Assembly (NCBI GenBank): GCA_951640165.1
Contig: OX621256.1
Location: 9,486,001 to 9,550,000, forward strand
Length of the DNA stretch: 64,000 nucleotides
From: Pseudoips prasinana
Lineage: Eukaryota; Arthropoda; Insecta; Lepidoptera; Nolidae
Reading direction: 5' to 3'
A model generated the notes under the pieces. The model was not told the DNA's origin. It worked only from the letters and a program-made list of their open reading frames with translations, and did not search any database. Shown here in pieces: positions 19,561 to 30,372 of this stretch. Each line of letters opens with the position of its first letter. Positions within the stretch are counted from its first letter, which is position 1. Made by a program: the position numbers and the translations under genes.

Positions 19561-19639
19561 ATTACCCAGGTTTTATAAATTTTATAACAATTTCCTACAA
19601 CCTCATTTTTTTTTAATTTAACTAAACCCACTTTTTCGT

Positions 19640-19735
19640 TGTTTAGTTGCCATAGTACAGGCTCTGTTTAGTTTGGAATTAGATGGTAGTATGTTAGTTG
19701 TTCCAAGATATTTATTTAAGCGTTGACAGTCTTGA
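19640..19735 (+). mobile_element. SINE-A tail fragment
   Basis: CCATAGTACAGGCTCTGTTT and TTGTTCCAAGATATT match the 3' half of SINE-A copies. Confidence 0.55.
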
Positions 19736-20585
19736 GTCTAGACTCTCACCACTACATGTATTTGTGATCAATAAAAAAGTAAGTCACATTTTATTAAAAA
19801 CATACAAACATTTGCTTTTTGTAAATATACAACATCTAACTTAATTAACGCTCATTCTGAAAATAGTTTGTTTAGAATCGTTTACTGAATCGATTTATAT
19901 CATTTTTTATATAGGTAATTTTTAATTCCAAAATAATTACGACTACGGAAATTAAATTCAAAGTCAGTCAAAGCAAATTGAAATGGACTGTAAGTCAAAG
20001 TAATAAGCCTTTTAAAATCGCAGTTTAATTGTATTCATACAAATTCCATCATTCAATACAAAATAAAGAAAAATAAACCTTATTCCAAGAAACTAATTTA
20101 GTAAATAACAATGCATATACCTACATGTTAAATTAAAAATTCAGTGTATGTATTATGTTTACAGCATAATATTCTAATTGGGGTGTTTGAGGGTGTGCAT
20201 TAATTACGTTACATGTTGTATATTCCGGCAACGATCAAACCAGAGTTTTATTCCATAATACAAATACGTAACATCGAATGAACTCATGTAATCTCGTTAC
20301 CGCAAATTCCTCTTTTATTCGTATGCAAAATGCAAAAACAAGGCAAACACAGCCGTATTTCCGCATTTAGCTCCATACAAAATGCATAATCACCAGACGA
20401 CGCCGAACTGACCCATATTCCTCCCCGAGAGGTCAAGGCCTGTTAAACAAACCTCTTGGAAAATACACAACCAGTTAAAATGGAGCTCTGTTGACACGGG
20501 GACAAAAGGTTTGGACGGGCGGAAACCGGGAGACGTGAGGCAGCTCTTCCAAAGTTGGACGGGTCCTGTCAGTTGTCGCCCACTT
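19736..20585. other. Gene X intron 2 sequence, GC-richer patch at its right end
   Basis: Unique-looking intron DNA. The patch 20390-20585 is less AT-rich and open on the minus strand, but no convincing acceptor/donor pair was found, so it is not called as an exon. Confidence 0.45.
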
Positions 20586-20720
20586 GTACGGACGCCAGCA
20601 CATCAAGCTACCCCAATCTGTCAAATTTCCCCAATTTAACCTTATGCTTATGTAATAAAGTTGAAAATCTATGAAAGAAATTTGACTGATTGGGGTACCT
20701 GGATGTGCTGGCGTCTGTAC
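20586..20720. mobile_element. Fold-back MITE family P2, copy 2
   Basis: GTACGGACGCCAGCACATC ... GATGTGCTGGCGTCTGTAC. Slightly shorter than copy 1 because AATTGAAAGTG is missing in the centre. Confidence 0.85.
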
Positions 20721-21065
20721 AAGCTTGTAACCTCTTGTATGTTCCGATATTGTAAGAACTTCTTGGGGTTTGAAGATGTTGGTAAACGTCATTCCAGTTA
20801 AGGGCCTACCTGAAAGTAAGGGGTAAGTCGGTGCGAGCGATCAGAGTGGGGTGATATAATTGCTTCATGAACGCTACAGCACCAGCTAATATATTATAAA
20901 TGCAAAAGTTTGTTAGTATGGATGTATGGTTTTATGGATCTTCGTGGTGGTTTTTTTTTTCAAAGTCATTGTTCATTAGTAAGTCATGTAAACCTACTGC
21001 ACAACTTTTTTATTGTTTACATTTTAAATTAATGTTGCCGAGGTACAAAAAGAAATAAATATATG

Positions 21066-21073
<8 letters not shown>

Positions 21074-21132
<59 letters not shown>
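21074..21132. repeat. (GT)n microsatellite
   Basis: About 29 uninterrupted GT units after a short ATATGT run. Confidence 0.95.
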
Positions 21133-21134
<2 letters not shown>

Positions 21135-21311
21135 ACTCGATAAATTATTGTTTTACTTAAGGGTATTAGATAGACTGGATATTGAACACATGTAATTAAA
21201 ATCCGGTTCTGTATCTGTAACAAGTTTATAAATTTCACATACATAGCTTAACCTGAAAAATATTACCCTCATTCTGTCAAGTAATAATTTATAAGATGTG
21301 TTTATTTTGTA

Positions 21312-21599
21312 CTAGCTGTGCCCCGCGGTTTTACCCGTGTTAAACTTCATAAATTATCATAGCTCCTCCCCCTTAGGTGATAGCGTGATAATATGTAGCC
21401 TATATGTTGACCCGACCTCTTAGTATATTCATGCAAAATTTGAAGTAAATCCATACAGTACTTTTTGAGTTTAGCCCGGACATACATACAGACAAATTTT
21501 TGGTTTCGATATCTATTGTAGATCACGCTCCAAGCATCCTTTTAAAAAAATATTCAATGTACAGTTTTGACTTTTCTACGATTTTTTTATATGTATAGT
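21312..21599 (-). mobile_element. Non-autonomous Helitron, minus copy
   Basis: CTAGCTGTGCCCCGCGGTTT at the left is the 3' end reversed; the right end matches the 5' end of the 19097 copy (ATATGTATAG). Confidence 0.7.
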
Positions 21600-21920
21600 T
21601 TTGTATACTACTAGCAAGTGCAGTTAGTTTAATGCATTCTAGAAATATAACGCTTACCATTTTAGTGGCGTAATTTCTCCCGTAAATGGCAATTTCTATG
21701 CAAAAGTTTATGATCTGTCTGTAGCAAAGGAGAAAGACGAACAAAGAAACGTATATACTAAGACAGACTTTTATATTCAGGGCAGTAAAAGTTAACGCTA
21801 GAAGATAAAGTTATTAAACTCAACGATGGATATACTCTCTTTCGAGCAGTGTATACAGTGGATCTATATCAGCATTTAACTGCTAGATGGAGGAACTACT
21901 ATCCATATCTCGGAGTACCT

Positions 21921-22298
21921 TTTTTTTTACTTGGTGGAAATGCCATTCGCACGTTGTGTAGGGCCGACCCACTAAAACCACCACGGTGACCAGCCTCACA
22001 GTGCCTGTAGCGGGGGCTCTGGGTACTCGTAAACGATCTCACCAGTGCCCCCGCCGTACACTGAGTGTCTGACACTCTCACCCGGGGACGGGAGGGGCCC
22101 GAATGCCTCCCCCATCACGCACGAGCGCATTTAGGCAACCTGAGCTACAGCAGGTTACCTCTTCCCGGGACCGCTTATACAAGACGAGTGGAGTGCCCTT
22201 CCTCCAAACGCCAGCGATCCCAGGGGCGGCGCCCAGCCGGGGAGAAGCCGGCCGGACGCCGCATACTCTCTCGCACTGAGATTAGCTCCCAGCGCCGG
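21921..22298 (-). mobile_element. 5'-truncated R1-type LINE 3' end (378 bp)
   Basis: GC-rich insert flanked by the 14-bp duplication ATCTCGGAGTACCT (21907-21920 and 22299-22312). On the minus strand it ends in a short poly(A) (T8 at 21921). Near that end GGTGGTTTTAGTGGGTCGG resembles the 3' UTRs of the R1-type element at 57078 and the piece at 24574. No complete ORF remains. Confidence 0.75.
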
Positions 22299-22312
22299 AT
22301 CTCGGAGTACCT

Positions 22313-22769
22313 ACGTCAAGCCATCCGCGCAAAATGGTCCAATTAGGAGGCTAAGTGTGGAGAACAATCATTCAACCAGCTAAGTCAAGCCATCGTCGGT
22401 CTCGGGTATGGTGAGAACATCGCTCATGTCAACCGGGATGACTTAAGAGATTAAACACACAATTCCACATTGTTTACGTCAAAAGGCGCCCGTATAAGCG
22501 AAATAGTATTTGGTCATAATTGAATATCAGAATACGGCCCCATAAGGGCGCCCTCAGGTATTTTTCGCTAAGTTAAACTACTGGTGTAGAGTCATGTGCG
22601 TTCATCCACCGCTGGGTGACTTAAATTTTTAATATAATAGGACAAAATTTAAAAGTAGTAACGATGTAAAATATTTAGAAATTCTCAAATAATTAAGGAT
22701 CTCACATCATTTTATGTGATAAAAAAGACTGCACGGACGGATTAGACCATGCTGTCGCATTGTGAGTGC
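22313..22769. other. Intron 2 sequence with a shared short repeat
   Basis: CGGCCCCATAAGGGCGCCCTC (about 22535-22556) recurs near 40785-40805 (GGCCCATAAGGGTGCCCTCA). Otherwise no feature. Confidence 0.45.
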
Positions 22770-22992
22770 AAAGAGGTCCACTGCTGGACAAGCCGCCCCC
22801 AAGAATCATCCTGAGAGTTATGCCATAATCGCCACTCTTGGTAGACGGGTCGGCGATCGTTGTAAGATGGCCATAGTACACAGAAGGAAGCTGCTGCCCG
22901 TCCTCTGGTAGATATTTCCTCAGGTCAACTTCTACGCACTCCACGTGATAAGATGAGAGAATACCCTGTATTCTGATATTCGCCGCCGTCAC
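22770..22992 (+). repeat. Dispersed repeat, 'CACAGAGAGACGCTGCTGCCCG' type, copy 1
   Basis: Begins with the CCACTGCTGGACAAG module, then GTAGACGGGTCGGCGATCG, ATGGCCATAGTACACAG, TGCTGCCCGTCCTCTGG and GATATTCGCC. A copy lies at 59195-59440 and a fragment at 32140-32262. Probably a LINE 3' portion. Confidence 0.6.
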
Positions 22993-23459
22993 CTCCCAGC
23001 AAATGATTAAAGCACATCAATTGGGAATTTTGAAAATAATATCCTCCAAATGTAGACCCACACGTTCGCCGCACTCATTTAATCGAACAATAAAATTTCT
23101 ATTGATGGGTCGGCAGGTAGACTCCGTTATGGCTGCCGTTTCTTGACGCATATTTTCTTCTAAATGCGTCAGAGCAGTATGTTCGTATTGGCGTAAATTT
23201 TTGATATGCTAGCTCTATAGAAAAGTTTAAACTACTAATTAAACTCCCTGAAGGTAAATTTTCGTCACCTCTTCTGGATATCAATTTAGGCAAGATTTTG
23301 GGAACTTATGGCAGACGCGTGTTGGACGTGGATTTCCTTTCTCTACTCTCTCTTTCTACTGTCTATTAGATTCATGTGTTTTGATTATAGCCTGGAAAGT
23401 ATTACGGTTCAAGCACTAAGAAATCGTCTAATATCCTTACACAATGCTGTGTGGCCTTA

Positions 23460-23667
23460 GGGCGCGTTCCCACTTTGTCGTGAGGACAAATAATCGTGTA
23501 GTTTAAAGTGTCGTGGTTTATGTGTTTAAATGCAGGTGTTCACATACAGAAAGACACGATTTACTGTCGTCTACGACATTTTTGCAGTAACGACAGATTG
23601 TCATAACTGTGGGACGTATAATCGTCCAACGCTATATTAATCGTTACGACATAGTGGGAACGCGCCC
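23460..23667. mobile_element. MITE with TTA duplications (PIF/Harbinger-like)
   Basis: Termini GGGCGCGTTCCCACTTTGTC and the complement of ACATAGTGGGAACGCGCCC, flanked by TTA on both sides (23457-23459 and 23668-23670). TTA/TAA triplets and GG-starting termini fit PIF/Harbinger. The interior carries several CGTGT/ACGAC motifs and no ORF. Confidence 0.8.
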
Positions 23668-23670
23668 TTA

Positions 23671-24253
23671 CTGTATAGATAGAGTAAGGCATTGTGTAAT
23701 TTTATGTTACGGCTTTTTAGTAATTGTATTGTATTGTATAACTTTTATTGCGGACAAATAAATCCATAGAGTGTTAGTAACATACAAATAACTTATTTTC
23801 TAGTGTTAATTAACCGTACAAAACGGCAAATAATTGGCGAGTAGAGGTTCTCGAATATAATTTTCAGTAATCTCAGGGCAGTTCGCCTTAAAACTTTAGA
23901 AAAGTGCAGCACTATAATTTATCCTGCTTAGTTTTGGCTAGATCCGTTGAGATTGGCCAACATAGCCGAAATTCAGCCAGGAGCACTATTATTATTAAAC
24001 TATATCAACTCCTTACTACCCACCAACCCAACAATTCCTCCAGATAACGTTTACTTATCAATGTACCCATCCCGTACATAGATTGCCGGTTGAATTGAAA
24101 CTCTATCTTAGTTATCTGATATCTAGTTTACATTCCCACAAGAAATTACGCTTAGCGGTTCTACATACTTTTGATTCCATACAATGTCATTTCACTGCAA
24201 GGAATTTAACTGCGTACAAAGTGGAACTAATGAATTTTTTTCAATATTTTTCA
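23671..24253. other. Intron 2 sequence with SINE-C tail at 23945-23995
   Basis: Mostly unique. TTGAGATTGGCC, GAAATTCAGCCAGGAG and ATTATTATTA are a decayed SINE-C 3' end. Confidence 0.5.
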
Positions 24254-24360
24254 TTGTAAATAATGAAATTTATTCAGCACTTGGGTATTAACATTCACTT
24301 GTACTAATTGTCAAGCTCAGAATACAGTACATAAACATAGTCAAATACAGTATCTATAAA
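24254..24360 (-). repeat. Single-ended 'TTTATTCAGCACTTG' repeat
   Basis: AATGAAATTTATTCAGCACT followed by TTGTCAAGCTCAGAATACAG; mirrors 41045-41140. AATAAA read on the minus strand suggests the 3' end of a retroelement. Confidence 0.5.
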
Positions 24361-24398
24361 AAACGAAAAAAAAAAAAATAATTTATATTTTATTTATA

Positions 24399-24573
24399 TA
24401 GCTGTGCCCGCGGTTTTACCCGCGTTAAACTTTATCAATTACAGCCTATGTGTTAATCCAGGGTGTCAGCTAACTCCATACCAAATTTTATTCAAATAGC
24501 CCCAGCCATTTAGACGTGAAGAAGTAACAAACATACAACTCACAAACATTCGCCTTTATAATATTAGTATGAT
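24399..24573 (-). mobile_element. Short non-autonomous Helitron, minus copy
   Basis: TAGCTGTGCCCGCGGTTTTA to TTTATAATATTAGTATGAT; same family as 17773-17928 reversed. Confidence 0.65.
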
Positions 24574-24707
24574 AAGGTGACTGAGGAACACCGTGGGGTT
24601 TTAGTCGGTAAACTAGCCGTACCATCTGGGTGGGAGTCCGACATACTCCCATCGCTTCCCCAGCGGCGGGACGATGCATAAAAGATTTCCCCACGAGAAA
24701 AAAAGAA
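24574..24707 (+). mobile_element. R1-type LINE 3' UTR fragment
   Basis: GTGGGGTTTTAGTCGGTAAA, GGGAGTCCGACATACTCC, GGCGGGACGATGCATAAAAG, ATTTCCCCACGAG then a short A run: the typical 3' end of R1-clade LINEs, cut short at 5'. Confidence 0.65.
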
Positions 24708-24907
24708 CCGCGAGGTACAACGCACGGCGGAAATTTATTCACACAAACAATCCACTTTTATATAAAAAAATGCTACTAAGATTATAATATTTTGAGATAA
24801 CTATGTATTTTTCCGTATTCTTACTTAGAATACGGAAATTCTTTTCTAACACAAAAGGAATATTTTATGATTAGCAGTTAAAAACTACCCATTACCAAAC
24901 ACGTATG

Positions 24908-25185
24908 ATGGGCCGGTTGGCATGGTTGGTAAATGCTTCCCTTTCACGCTGCACGGTCGTGGGTTCGATTCCCACCCAAGACAGATATTTGTGTACATCA
25001 ACATGTATCATTGTCCTCTGTCTGGGTGTAATTATCTATATCAGTATGTATTTACAAAAGAAAAGTAGTATATATAGTTTATCAGTTATCTGATTTCCAT
25101 AGTACATACAAGCTCTGCTTAATTTGGGATCAGATGGCCGTGTGTGAATAATGTCACAGGATATCATTATATACATTTTATATTG
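24908..25185 (+). mobile_element. SINE-A copy (tRNA-headed)
   Basis: Head GGTTGGCATGGTTGGTAAATG and B box GGTTCGATTCCC, then ATATTTGTGTACATC, CCATAGTACATACAAGCTCTG and CACAGGATATCATTA. It is not a functional tRNA, because no 3' half pairs with the 5' end. Confidence 0.75.
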
Positions 25186-25206
25186 TTAAAACTCACTTAT
25201 TTACGA

Positions 25207-25507
25207 TGGTACGGAATCCTTCATGTGCGAGTTCGAATAACATTTAGCCGGTTTTTAGGGTTCCGTATCCAAAGGGTAAAACGGGACCCTATCACTAGGA
25301 CTTCGCTGTCTGTCTGTCAGTCCATCTGTCACCAGGCTGCATCTCACGAACCGTGATAGTGATGTATTTATGTTGCCGCTATAACAACAAGTACTAAAAA
25401 ACAAAACAAAATAAATATTTAATAGGGCTCCCATACATCAAACGTGAATTTTTACTAGTACGGAACCCATCGTGCGCGAGTCCGACTCGCACTTGGCCGG
25501 TTTTTTG
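25207..25507 (-). mobile_element. D-family repeat, copies 2a (truncated) and 2b
   Basis: A truncated end (GGAATCCTTCATGTGCGAGT ... TTTAGCCGG) is followed directly by a short-form copy from GGGTTCCGTATCC to GACTCGCACTTGGCCGG, with an ACGGGACCC hairpin partner and a GTCTGTCTGTC tract. Confidence 0.7.
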
Positions 25508-25844
25508 TTACATAGGACACTCGCCATTTAGACGCTCACGTAAAAGCTGGCAACTCTAAGTTGAACGTTATTATTGATGAATCTAATTAAGGCCCTTACA
25601 AACAGGATTACAAAGATTACTTCATGAATGTCGTGATGTATTACGTGTTTATTGCGTCACTAAATTAATGGCACGCTTTACGGTGTTCGGGCGTAATATT
25701 ACGGCAATATTGCGATTATGGTTAAATTATAACCAATTATTGTGAGGACATTAAAATTGGATTGGCGTAGCTAGGTGGTTTTCCTTGGGGGGCAGCTATC
25801 CAGGTGATCATCCAGAACAGTTTTATTTTGAATCCTCAATAATA
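25508..25844. other. Intron 2 sequence, nothing seen
   Basis: No ORF, repeat or structure recognised. Confidence 0.4.
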
Positions 25845-25922
25845 TAGTGTCCTCCTGGTCGAATTTCGGTCATAGCGGCCAGTCTCAAGAGAGACTGGTC
25901 ATCTGCGCGGGACATGTTACAC
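25845..25922 (-). mobile_element. SINE-C 3' tail fragment
   Basis: TGTCCTCCTGGTCGAATTTC, GCGGCCAGTCTCAAGAGAG and CATCTGCGCGGGACATG match the reversed SINE-C end. Confidence 0.65.
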
Positions 25923-25949
25923 ATATCATATTACTATGATATATGACGG

Positions 25950-26200
25950 TCACCGTAGCCTAGTTGGTAGTGCTCCTGCCTACGAAGCTGGTGGTCCCGG
26001 GTTCGAATCCCGGTAAGTGCAAATATTTGTGTGATGAGCACGAATATTTGTTTCTGAGTCATGGATGTTTTCTATGTATTTAAGTATTTATCTATCTATA
26101 TAAGTATGTATATCGTCGCCTGGTACCCATAGTACAAGCTTTGCTTAATTTGGGGTTAGGATGATCTGTGTGACAGTGTCCCCTAGATATTAGTATTATT
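25950..26200 (+). mobile_element. SINE-A copy, best preserved
   Basis: A box GTAGCCTAGTTGGTAGTG, B box GGTTCGAATCCCG, then AATATTTGTGTGATGAGC, TACAAGCTTTGCTTAATTTG and CAGTGTCCCCTAGATATTAG with a TTA-rich tail. Confidence 0.8.
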
Positions 26201-26356
26201 ATTATTGTTAAATCACACTGAATCAAAATGTATATTATCAATCTATCCTGTGGTCATAATACATAATATTATGTGCAACTTGGCACTTCCAAGTAAATTA
26301 AATTAATATTGTATTTCTAATCAAATAACATTTAGTTCGGTAAATATTGTAATTTT

Positions 26357-26956
26357 AGGGTTCCGTAGCCAAATGGCAAAAAACGGAACCCTTATAGATT
26401 CGTCATGTCTGTCTGTCTCTCTGTCCGTCCGTATGTGACAGCCACTTTTTTCCGAAACTATAAGAGCTGTACTGCTGAAACTTGGTAAGTAGATGTATTC
26501 TGTGAACCGCATTAAGATTTTTAAACAAAAATAGAAAAAGAACAATAATTTTGTGGGGTCGCCATACATAGAACTGAAACTCAAAAAATTTTTTCATCGT
26601 TCCCATACATGTGGGGTGTCTATGGATAGCTCTTCAAAAATCATAATTTGAGGTTCCTAATCTCATTTTTATCTAAACTGAATAGTTTGCGCGAGAGACA
26701 CTTCCAAAGTGGTAAAATGAGTGTCCCCCCCCCCCCCCTGTAACTTCTAAAATAAGAGAATAATAAATCTAAAAAAAATATATGATATACATTACCATAG
26801 AAACTAACAACGAAAATTGGTTTGAACGAGATCTAGCAAGTAGTTTTTTTTAATACGTTATAAACCGCAATTTGCTTTCATTTAATCAACTGAAATACTT
26901 GCTGCTACGGAACCCTTCATGTGCGAGTCCGAATCGCACTTGGCCGGTTTTTTTAA
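26357..26956 (-). mobile_element. D-family repeat, full copy 3
   Basis: AGGGTTCCGTAGCCAAATGG to CACTTGGCCGG with TTTTTT. Contains the (TCTG)n tract, a poly(C) run at about 26728-26740 and the hairpin GGGTTCCGT/ACGGAACCC. Forms an inverted pair with copy 4. Confidence 0.8.
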
Positions 26957-27255
26957 ATTAATATTGTATTTCTAATCAAATAACTAGGCTACGGTGAAGT
27001 TGTGTTTATAATTGTAAGCTGTAGCATTTTTGCTACGCCCTAACAGGGTTCATGTTTATACCTATTATGAGCGAGACATCTAAAACTGTTAACAAGAGTG
27101 CAATAAAGAAACTTAAAACTAACCTCTATACCAACAGGCTACTTCTTCGATCCAATCGTGCGGTCGAATACGTTCATACGTTACGTACGAAAAAAATATC
27201 TAAAACTCTTATGACTCTATTATTAAGTAGCTTTACAGCGCTTATCTTTAAGTAA

Positions 27256-27854
27256 AACCGGCCAAGTGCGAGTCGGACTCGCCCGTGAAGGGTTCCGTAG
27301 CAGGCAACTATTTCAGTTTATTAAATGAAAAGTAAATTGCGGTTTACGATTTATGACGTATTAAAAAAAACTACTTACTAGATCTCGTTCAAACCAATAT
27401 TCGTTGTTAGTTTGCATGGTAATGTACGTCATATATTTTTTTTAGTTTTATCACTTATTTTAGAAGTTACAGGGGGGCGGGGACACTCATTTTACCACTT
27501 TGGAAGTGTCTCTCGCGCAAACTATTCAGCTTAGAAAAAGCTGATATTTGAATCCTCAATATCATTTTTGAAGATCTATCCATAAACAACCCACATTTAT
27601 GTGTACGATGAAAAAAAAATTTTTTGATTGTCAGTTTTATGTATGAGGAACTCCAAAATTATTGTTCTTTTTCTAGTTTTGTATGAAAATCTTAATGCGG
27701 TTCACAGAATACATTCACTTACCAAGTTTCAACAGTACAGCTCTTATAGTTTCGGAAAAAAGTAGCTGTGACATACGGACGGACAGACAAACAGACAGAC
27801 ATGACGAATCTATAAGGGTTCCGTTTATTCCCATTTCACTACGGAACCCTAAAA
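27256..27854 (+). mobile_element. D-family repeat, full copy 4
   Basis: CCGGCCAAGTGCGAGTCGG to CTACGGAACCCTAAAA, opposite in orientation to copy 3 with 299 bp between. Same internal landmarks in reverse order. Confidence 0.8.
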
Positions 27855-28210
27855 AGCAAAAAATATCAAACATTTCAAATAATTAAGCAAAGACAAAGTC
27901 AGATAACAATCCCTTATGACATTCCCCTCCGTAAGCTATTTCATTACAGGTGACGAGACATCGAGTTGTAAACAAAGGTACATCAGCAAAAGAGGATCGA
28001 TTGGTAAACGCCCATTAAAATAAGCGGCTGACTGCAATTGTGCGCTATGCAAACACACCACGGAGTATTGATCCAGAGCTCTTTCTGCACGAAATAGATG
28101 CGTTCAGTGAATCCACGTGTCTTATACACATTACTCTTACTACCAACTTTCCAGCAAAAATGGCTTATTATAATAATTGCAAGGAGGCGCTCATAGCCAG
28201 GTGCTCTCAA
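27855..28210. other. Intron 2 sequence, nothing seen
   Basis: No supported ORF or repeat. Confidence 0.4.
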
Positions 28211-28442
28211 TGATCCGTAAGTGGTTGGCGAGGTCAAGCAACTAAACGCGCGGTCAGTCCATAGATGGGTGACCGCCAAAGTGGATTTATTTCTGGGCGT
28301 CTCCGCGCCTCGGACGGCACGTTAAGCTGCCGATCCCGCATTAGGCAACAGTCGTTAAGCCAGGTCAGAGGCCTAGTTGGCGGCTTGAACAACCCTGACA
28401 CTAGGGTAACCAAACCACTGCCCACACGATAAGTAAGTAAGT
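28211..28442 (+). mobile_element. 5S rRNA-derived SINE
   Basis: The block 28232-28275 (GGTCAAGCAACTAAACGCGC ... GATGGGTGACCGC) matches the internal promoter half of 5S rRNA: the A-box-like GTTAAGCAAC region and the C-box GGATGGGTGACCGC at the right spacing. The body GCCTCGGACGGCACGTTAAG, GTCGTTAAGCCAGGTCAGAG continues to an A/T tail of (TAAG)n near 28440. A true 5S gene would need the 5' third, which is absent. Confidence 0.65.
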
Positions 28443-28499
28443 AACAATTGCAAGGATAGTATAGGAGTTCCCCTTGGAGTTTCCCTGCGGGATTGAATC

Positions 28500-28665
28500 A
28501 GAAATTTTAAGATCCGAAGGCGAATCAAAGTACCGACATAGCCCGTGGCCGAAGAATTGCCAACTTGAAATCGCAGTTAGCAGGGCACATAGGGGCAGAA
28601 AGGGGACGCAGTGTGGGTAGGCCTTCTACAAGATGGACCGATGACCTTGTGAGCTCTGTCAGATG
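28500..28665 (+). pseudogene. Degraded LINE ORF2 C-terminal fragment
   Basis: Frame-broken translation keeps the order IRRRIKV, then an AGHI-like stretch, then GRPSTRW-like and DDL-like pieces. This is the C-terminal signature of RTE/jockey-type endonuclease-reverse transcriptases. Several stops and indels. Confidence 0.55.
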
Positions 28666-28879
28666 ATATGATGGTTATGGTGATGACTATAATTGACTTA
28701 TAACTATGGCTACAATAATTTATTTATCAGCCCTTAATGCGAAACCAAGAAAGAATCAAAAGCTAAGTAGGTACCAGAATGTGAGATATTTTCGTGGAAG
28801 GAGTAAGTACGATAGCATTTATTACTCTATGAATATTTAAACAAATATATTTTACAAGAAAATAAAGAAATTTATTTAT

Positions 28880-29198
28880 GATGAACAATTCCAATGAAAC
28901 AAAATCTTGCTTTAGCAATTTCATTCGCTCAAAGAGCAGCCCGACTGGGGAAGTACCTCCACCTTACAGAAGACATTCTTTAATAATAACATCAATAACT
29001 TTAATGTTGTTTCTGCGTGTGACTAAGGTCGCCAGGGCTCATTGGGGTGGGGGGAGGGTCAGCAACACTTGTTTGCTAACTCTTAAAGGCCAGCAACGCA
29101 CCCGTGACACCTATGGTATTGCGAGTGTTCATGGGCGGCGGTGATCATTTACCATCAGGTGACCCGCTTGCTCGTTTGTCGCTCTATGACATAAAAAA
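28880..29198 (+). mobile_element. LINE-type 3' end repeat, copy 2, with A tail
   Basis: CTCAAAGAGCAGCCCGACTG ... GGCCAGCAACGCACCCGTGA ... GGGCGGCGGTGATCATTTAC ... GCTCGTTTGTCGCTCTATGA followed by A8. The tail supports a retrotransposed 3' end. Confidence 0.65.
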
Positions 29199-29217
29199 AA
29201 CTTACTTTTACTAGTGG

Positions 29218-29475
29218 TATCTATATATATATATATAAATCAATTACTGTTCGTTAGTCTCGCTAAAACTCGAGAACGGCTGAACGGATTTATCTTATAT
29301 TGGTCTTGAAAAGTTCGTGGAGGTCTAGGAAAGGTTTAAAATGTGAGAAAAATTTGAATAATTTCCGGGAAAACCGTAAAACAGCCTTTTTATTTTTCCT
29401 ATACAAACATTTTCTAAGACAAATGTTTAGGTCTTTTATTTATCGATTGAGGCAGTACGAAATCTGCCGGGTCAG
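29218..29475 (+). mobile_element. Third-type non-autonomous Helitron
   Basis: Begins TCTATATATATATATA at about 29219, contains CGAGAACGGCTGAACGGATT and ends CTGCCGGGTCAGCTAG before T. Confidence 0.65.
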
Positions 29476-29868
29476 CTAGTTAATAATAATAATAATTTCT
29501 TTATTTTCCAAAAGCCTGCATTTTACAATTCAAGATAATAAGACTACAAAACAAGGCTTAATACAATATTTTGTAAAAGGTGAATACCCTGACCCCTAAA
29601 CTAGGTTTATGTTCCTGTGTCTTAGGAGCCAGTGTTCTTCCATAACATAAAAGCCATTTAAAGTTGTGCAGTAGTTTGAATTAAGTTTAAAATAATAATA
29701 ATAATAATACCGACACAAGCCGAGATATACAGATGTATAAATAAATAAAAAATAATATCCTGGGACAGTAGGATAAAAGTATAGCACTAGTAAAAGTATA
29801 GCTTTATGCGATAAGACCGCCCTTTGTACAACTTATATTATATCACATGTCATATGTATTCTTATGGT

Positions 29869-30013
29869 GTACAGACTCCAGCACATCCAGCTACCCACCC
29901 CAATCTGTCAAATTTCCCCTATTGAAAGTGAACCTTATGCTTATGTGATAAAGTTTAAAATCTATAAAAGAAATTTAACAGATTCGGGTAGCTGGATGTG
30001 CTAGCGTCTGTAC
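29869..30013. mobile_element. Fold-back MITE family P2, copy 3
   Basis: GTACAGACTCCAGCACATCC ... GGATGTGCTAGCGTCTGTAC. Confidence 0.85.
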
Positions 30014-30231
30014 AATAAAGAGTATTCTATTCTAAAAGTAGGTAGCACCAACTTCAGCATTAGCTACAGCAAGAATTGCTGTAGCACCGGTTTTCTAGTT
30101 GTTCCCAGTGATTGATGGCGCAAACTAATTCAATATTATCATATATAGCGGAGGAAATATAAGGACCGCTATATACTCATGAAAAGAAAAGCAGCAAAAT
30201 TCTTGAGTATCAGCTCGGTGTCTAGAAGTTG

Positions 30232-30372
30232 AGGGTTTTTCATCTCCTAACCAAAGAGCACGTAAAGCCATCGGTCCTGCTCCTGACATCATTACAGTCG
30301 TAGCAACTAGCCTACCCCATCGGAGTATGATAGTGAGGAAATAGAGAGTGAACTTTTGCACAATAATATGTC
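30232..30372 (+). mobile_element. SINE-C internal fragment
   Basis: GAGCACGTAAAGCCATCGGT, CCCATCGGAGTATGATAGTG and CACAATAATATGTCC match the SINE-C body with substitutions. Confidence 0.55.

Noticed and set aside
20390..20585. Possible exon of gene X in the GC-richer patch
   Set aside because: No convincing acceptor/donor pair, and exon 2 to exon 3 phases already match without it.
21029..21244. 71-residue minus ORF with His-Thr repeats
   Set aside because: Translation of the (GT)n microsatellite.
24905..25093. Possible tRNA gene (GGTTCGATTCCC B box)
   Set aside because: Part of a SINE with a recurring non-tRNA body; the acceptor stem does not pair. The same applies at 25950, 38150, 39640 and 44600.
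27052..27255. 67-residue plus-strand ORF between two D-family repeats
   Set aside because: No recognisable domain or splice context; left as a note in the findings.
28229..28276. Possible 5S rRNA gene
   Set aside because: Only the internal promoter half is similar; flanks belong to a repeat body.
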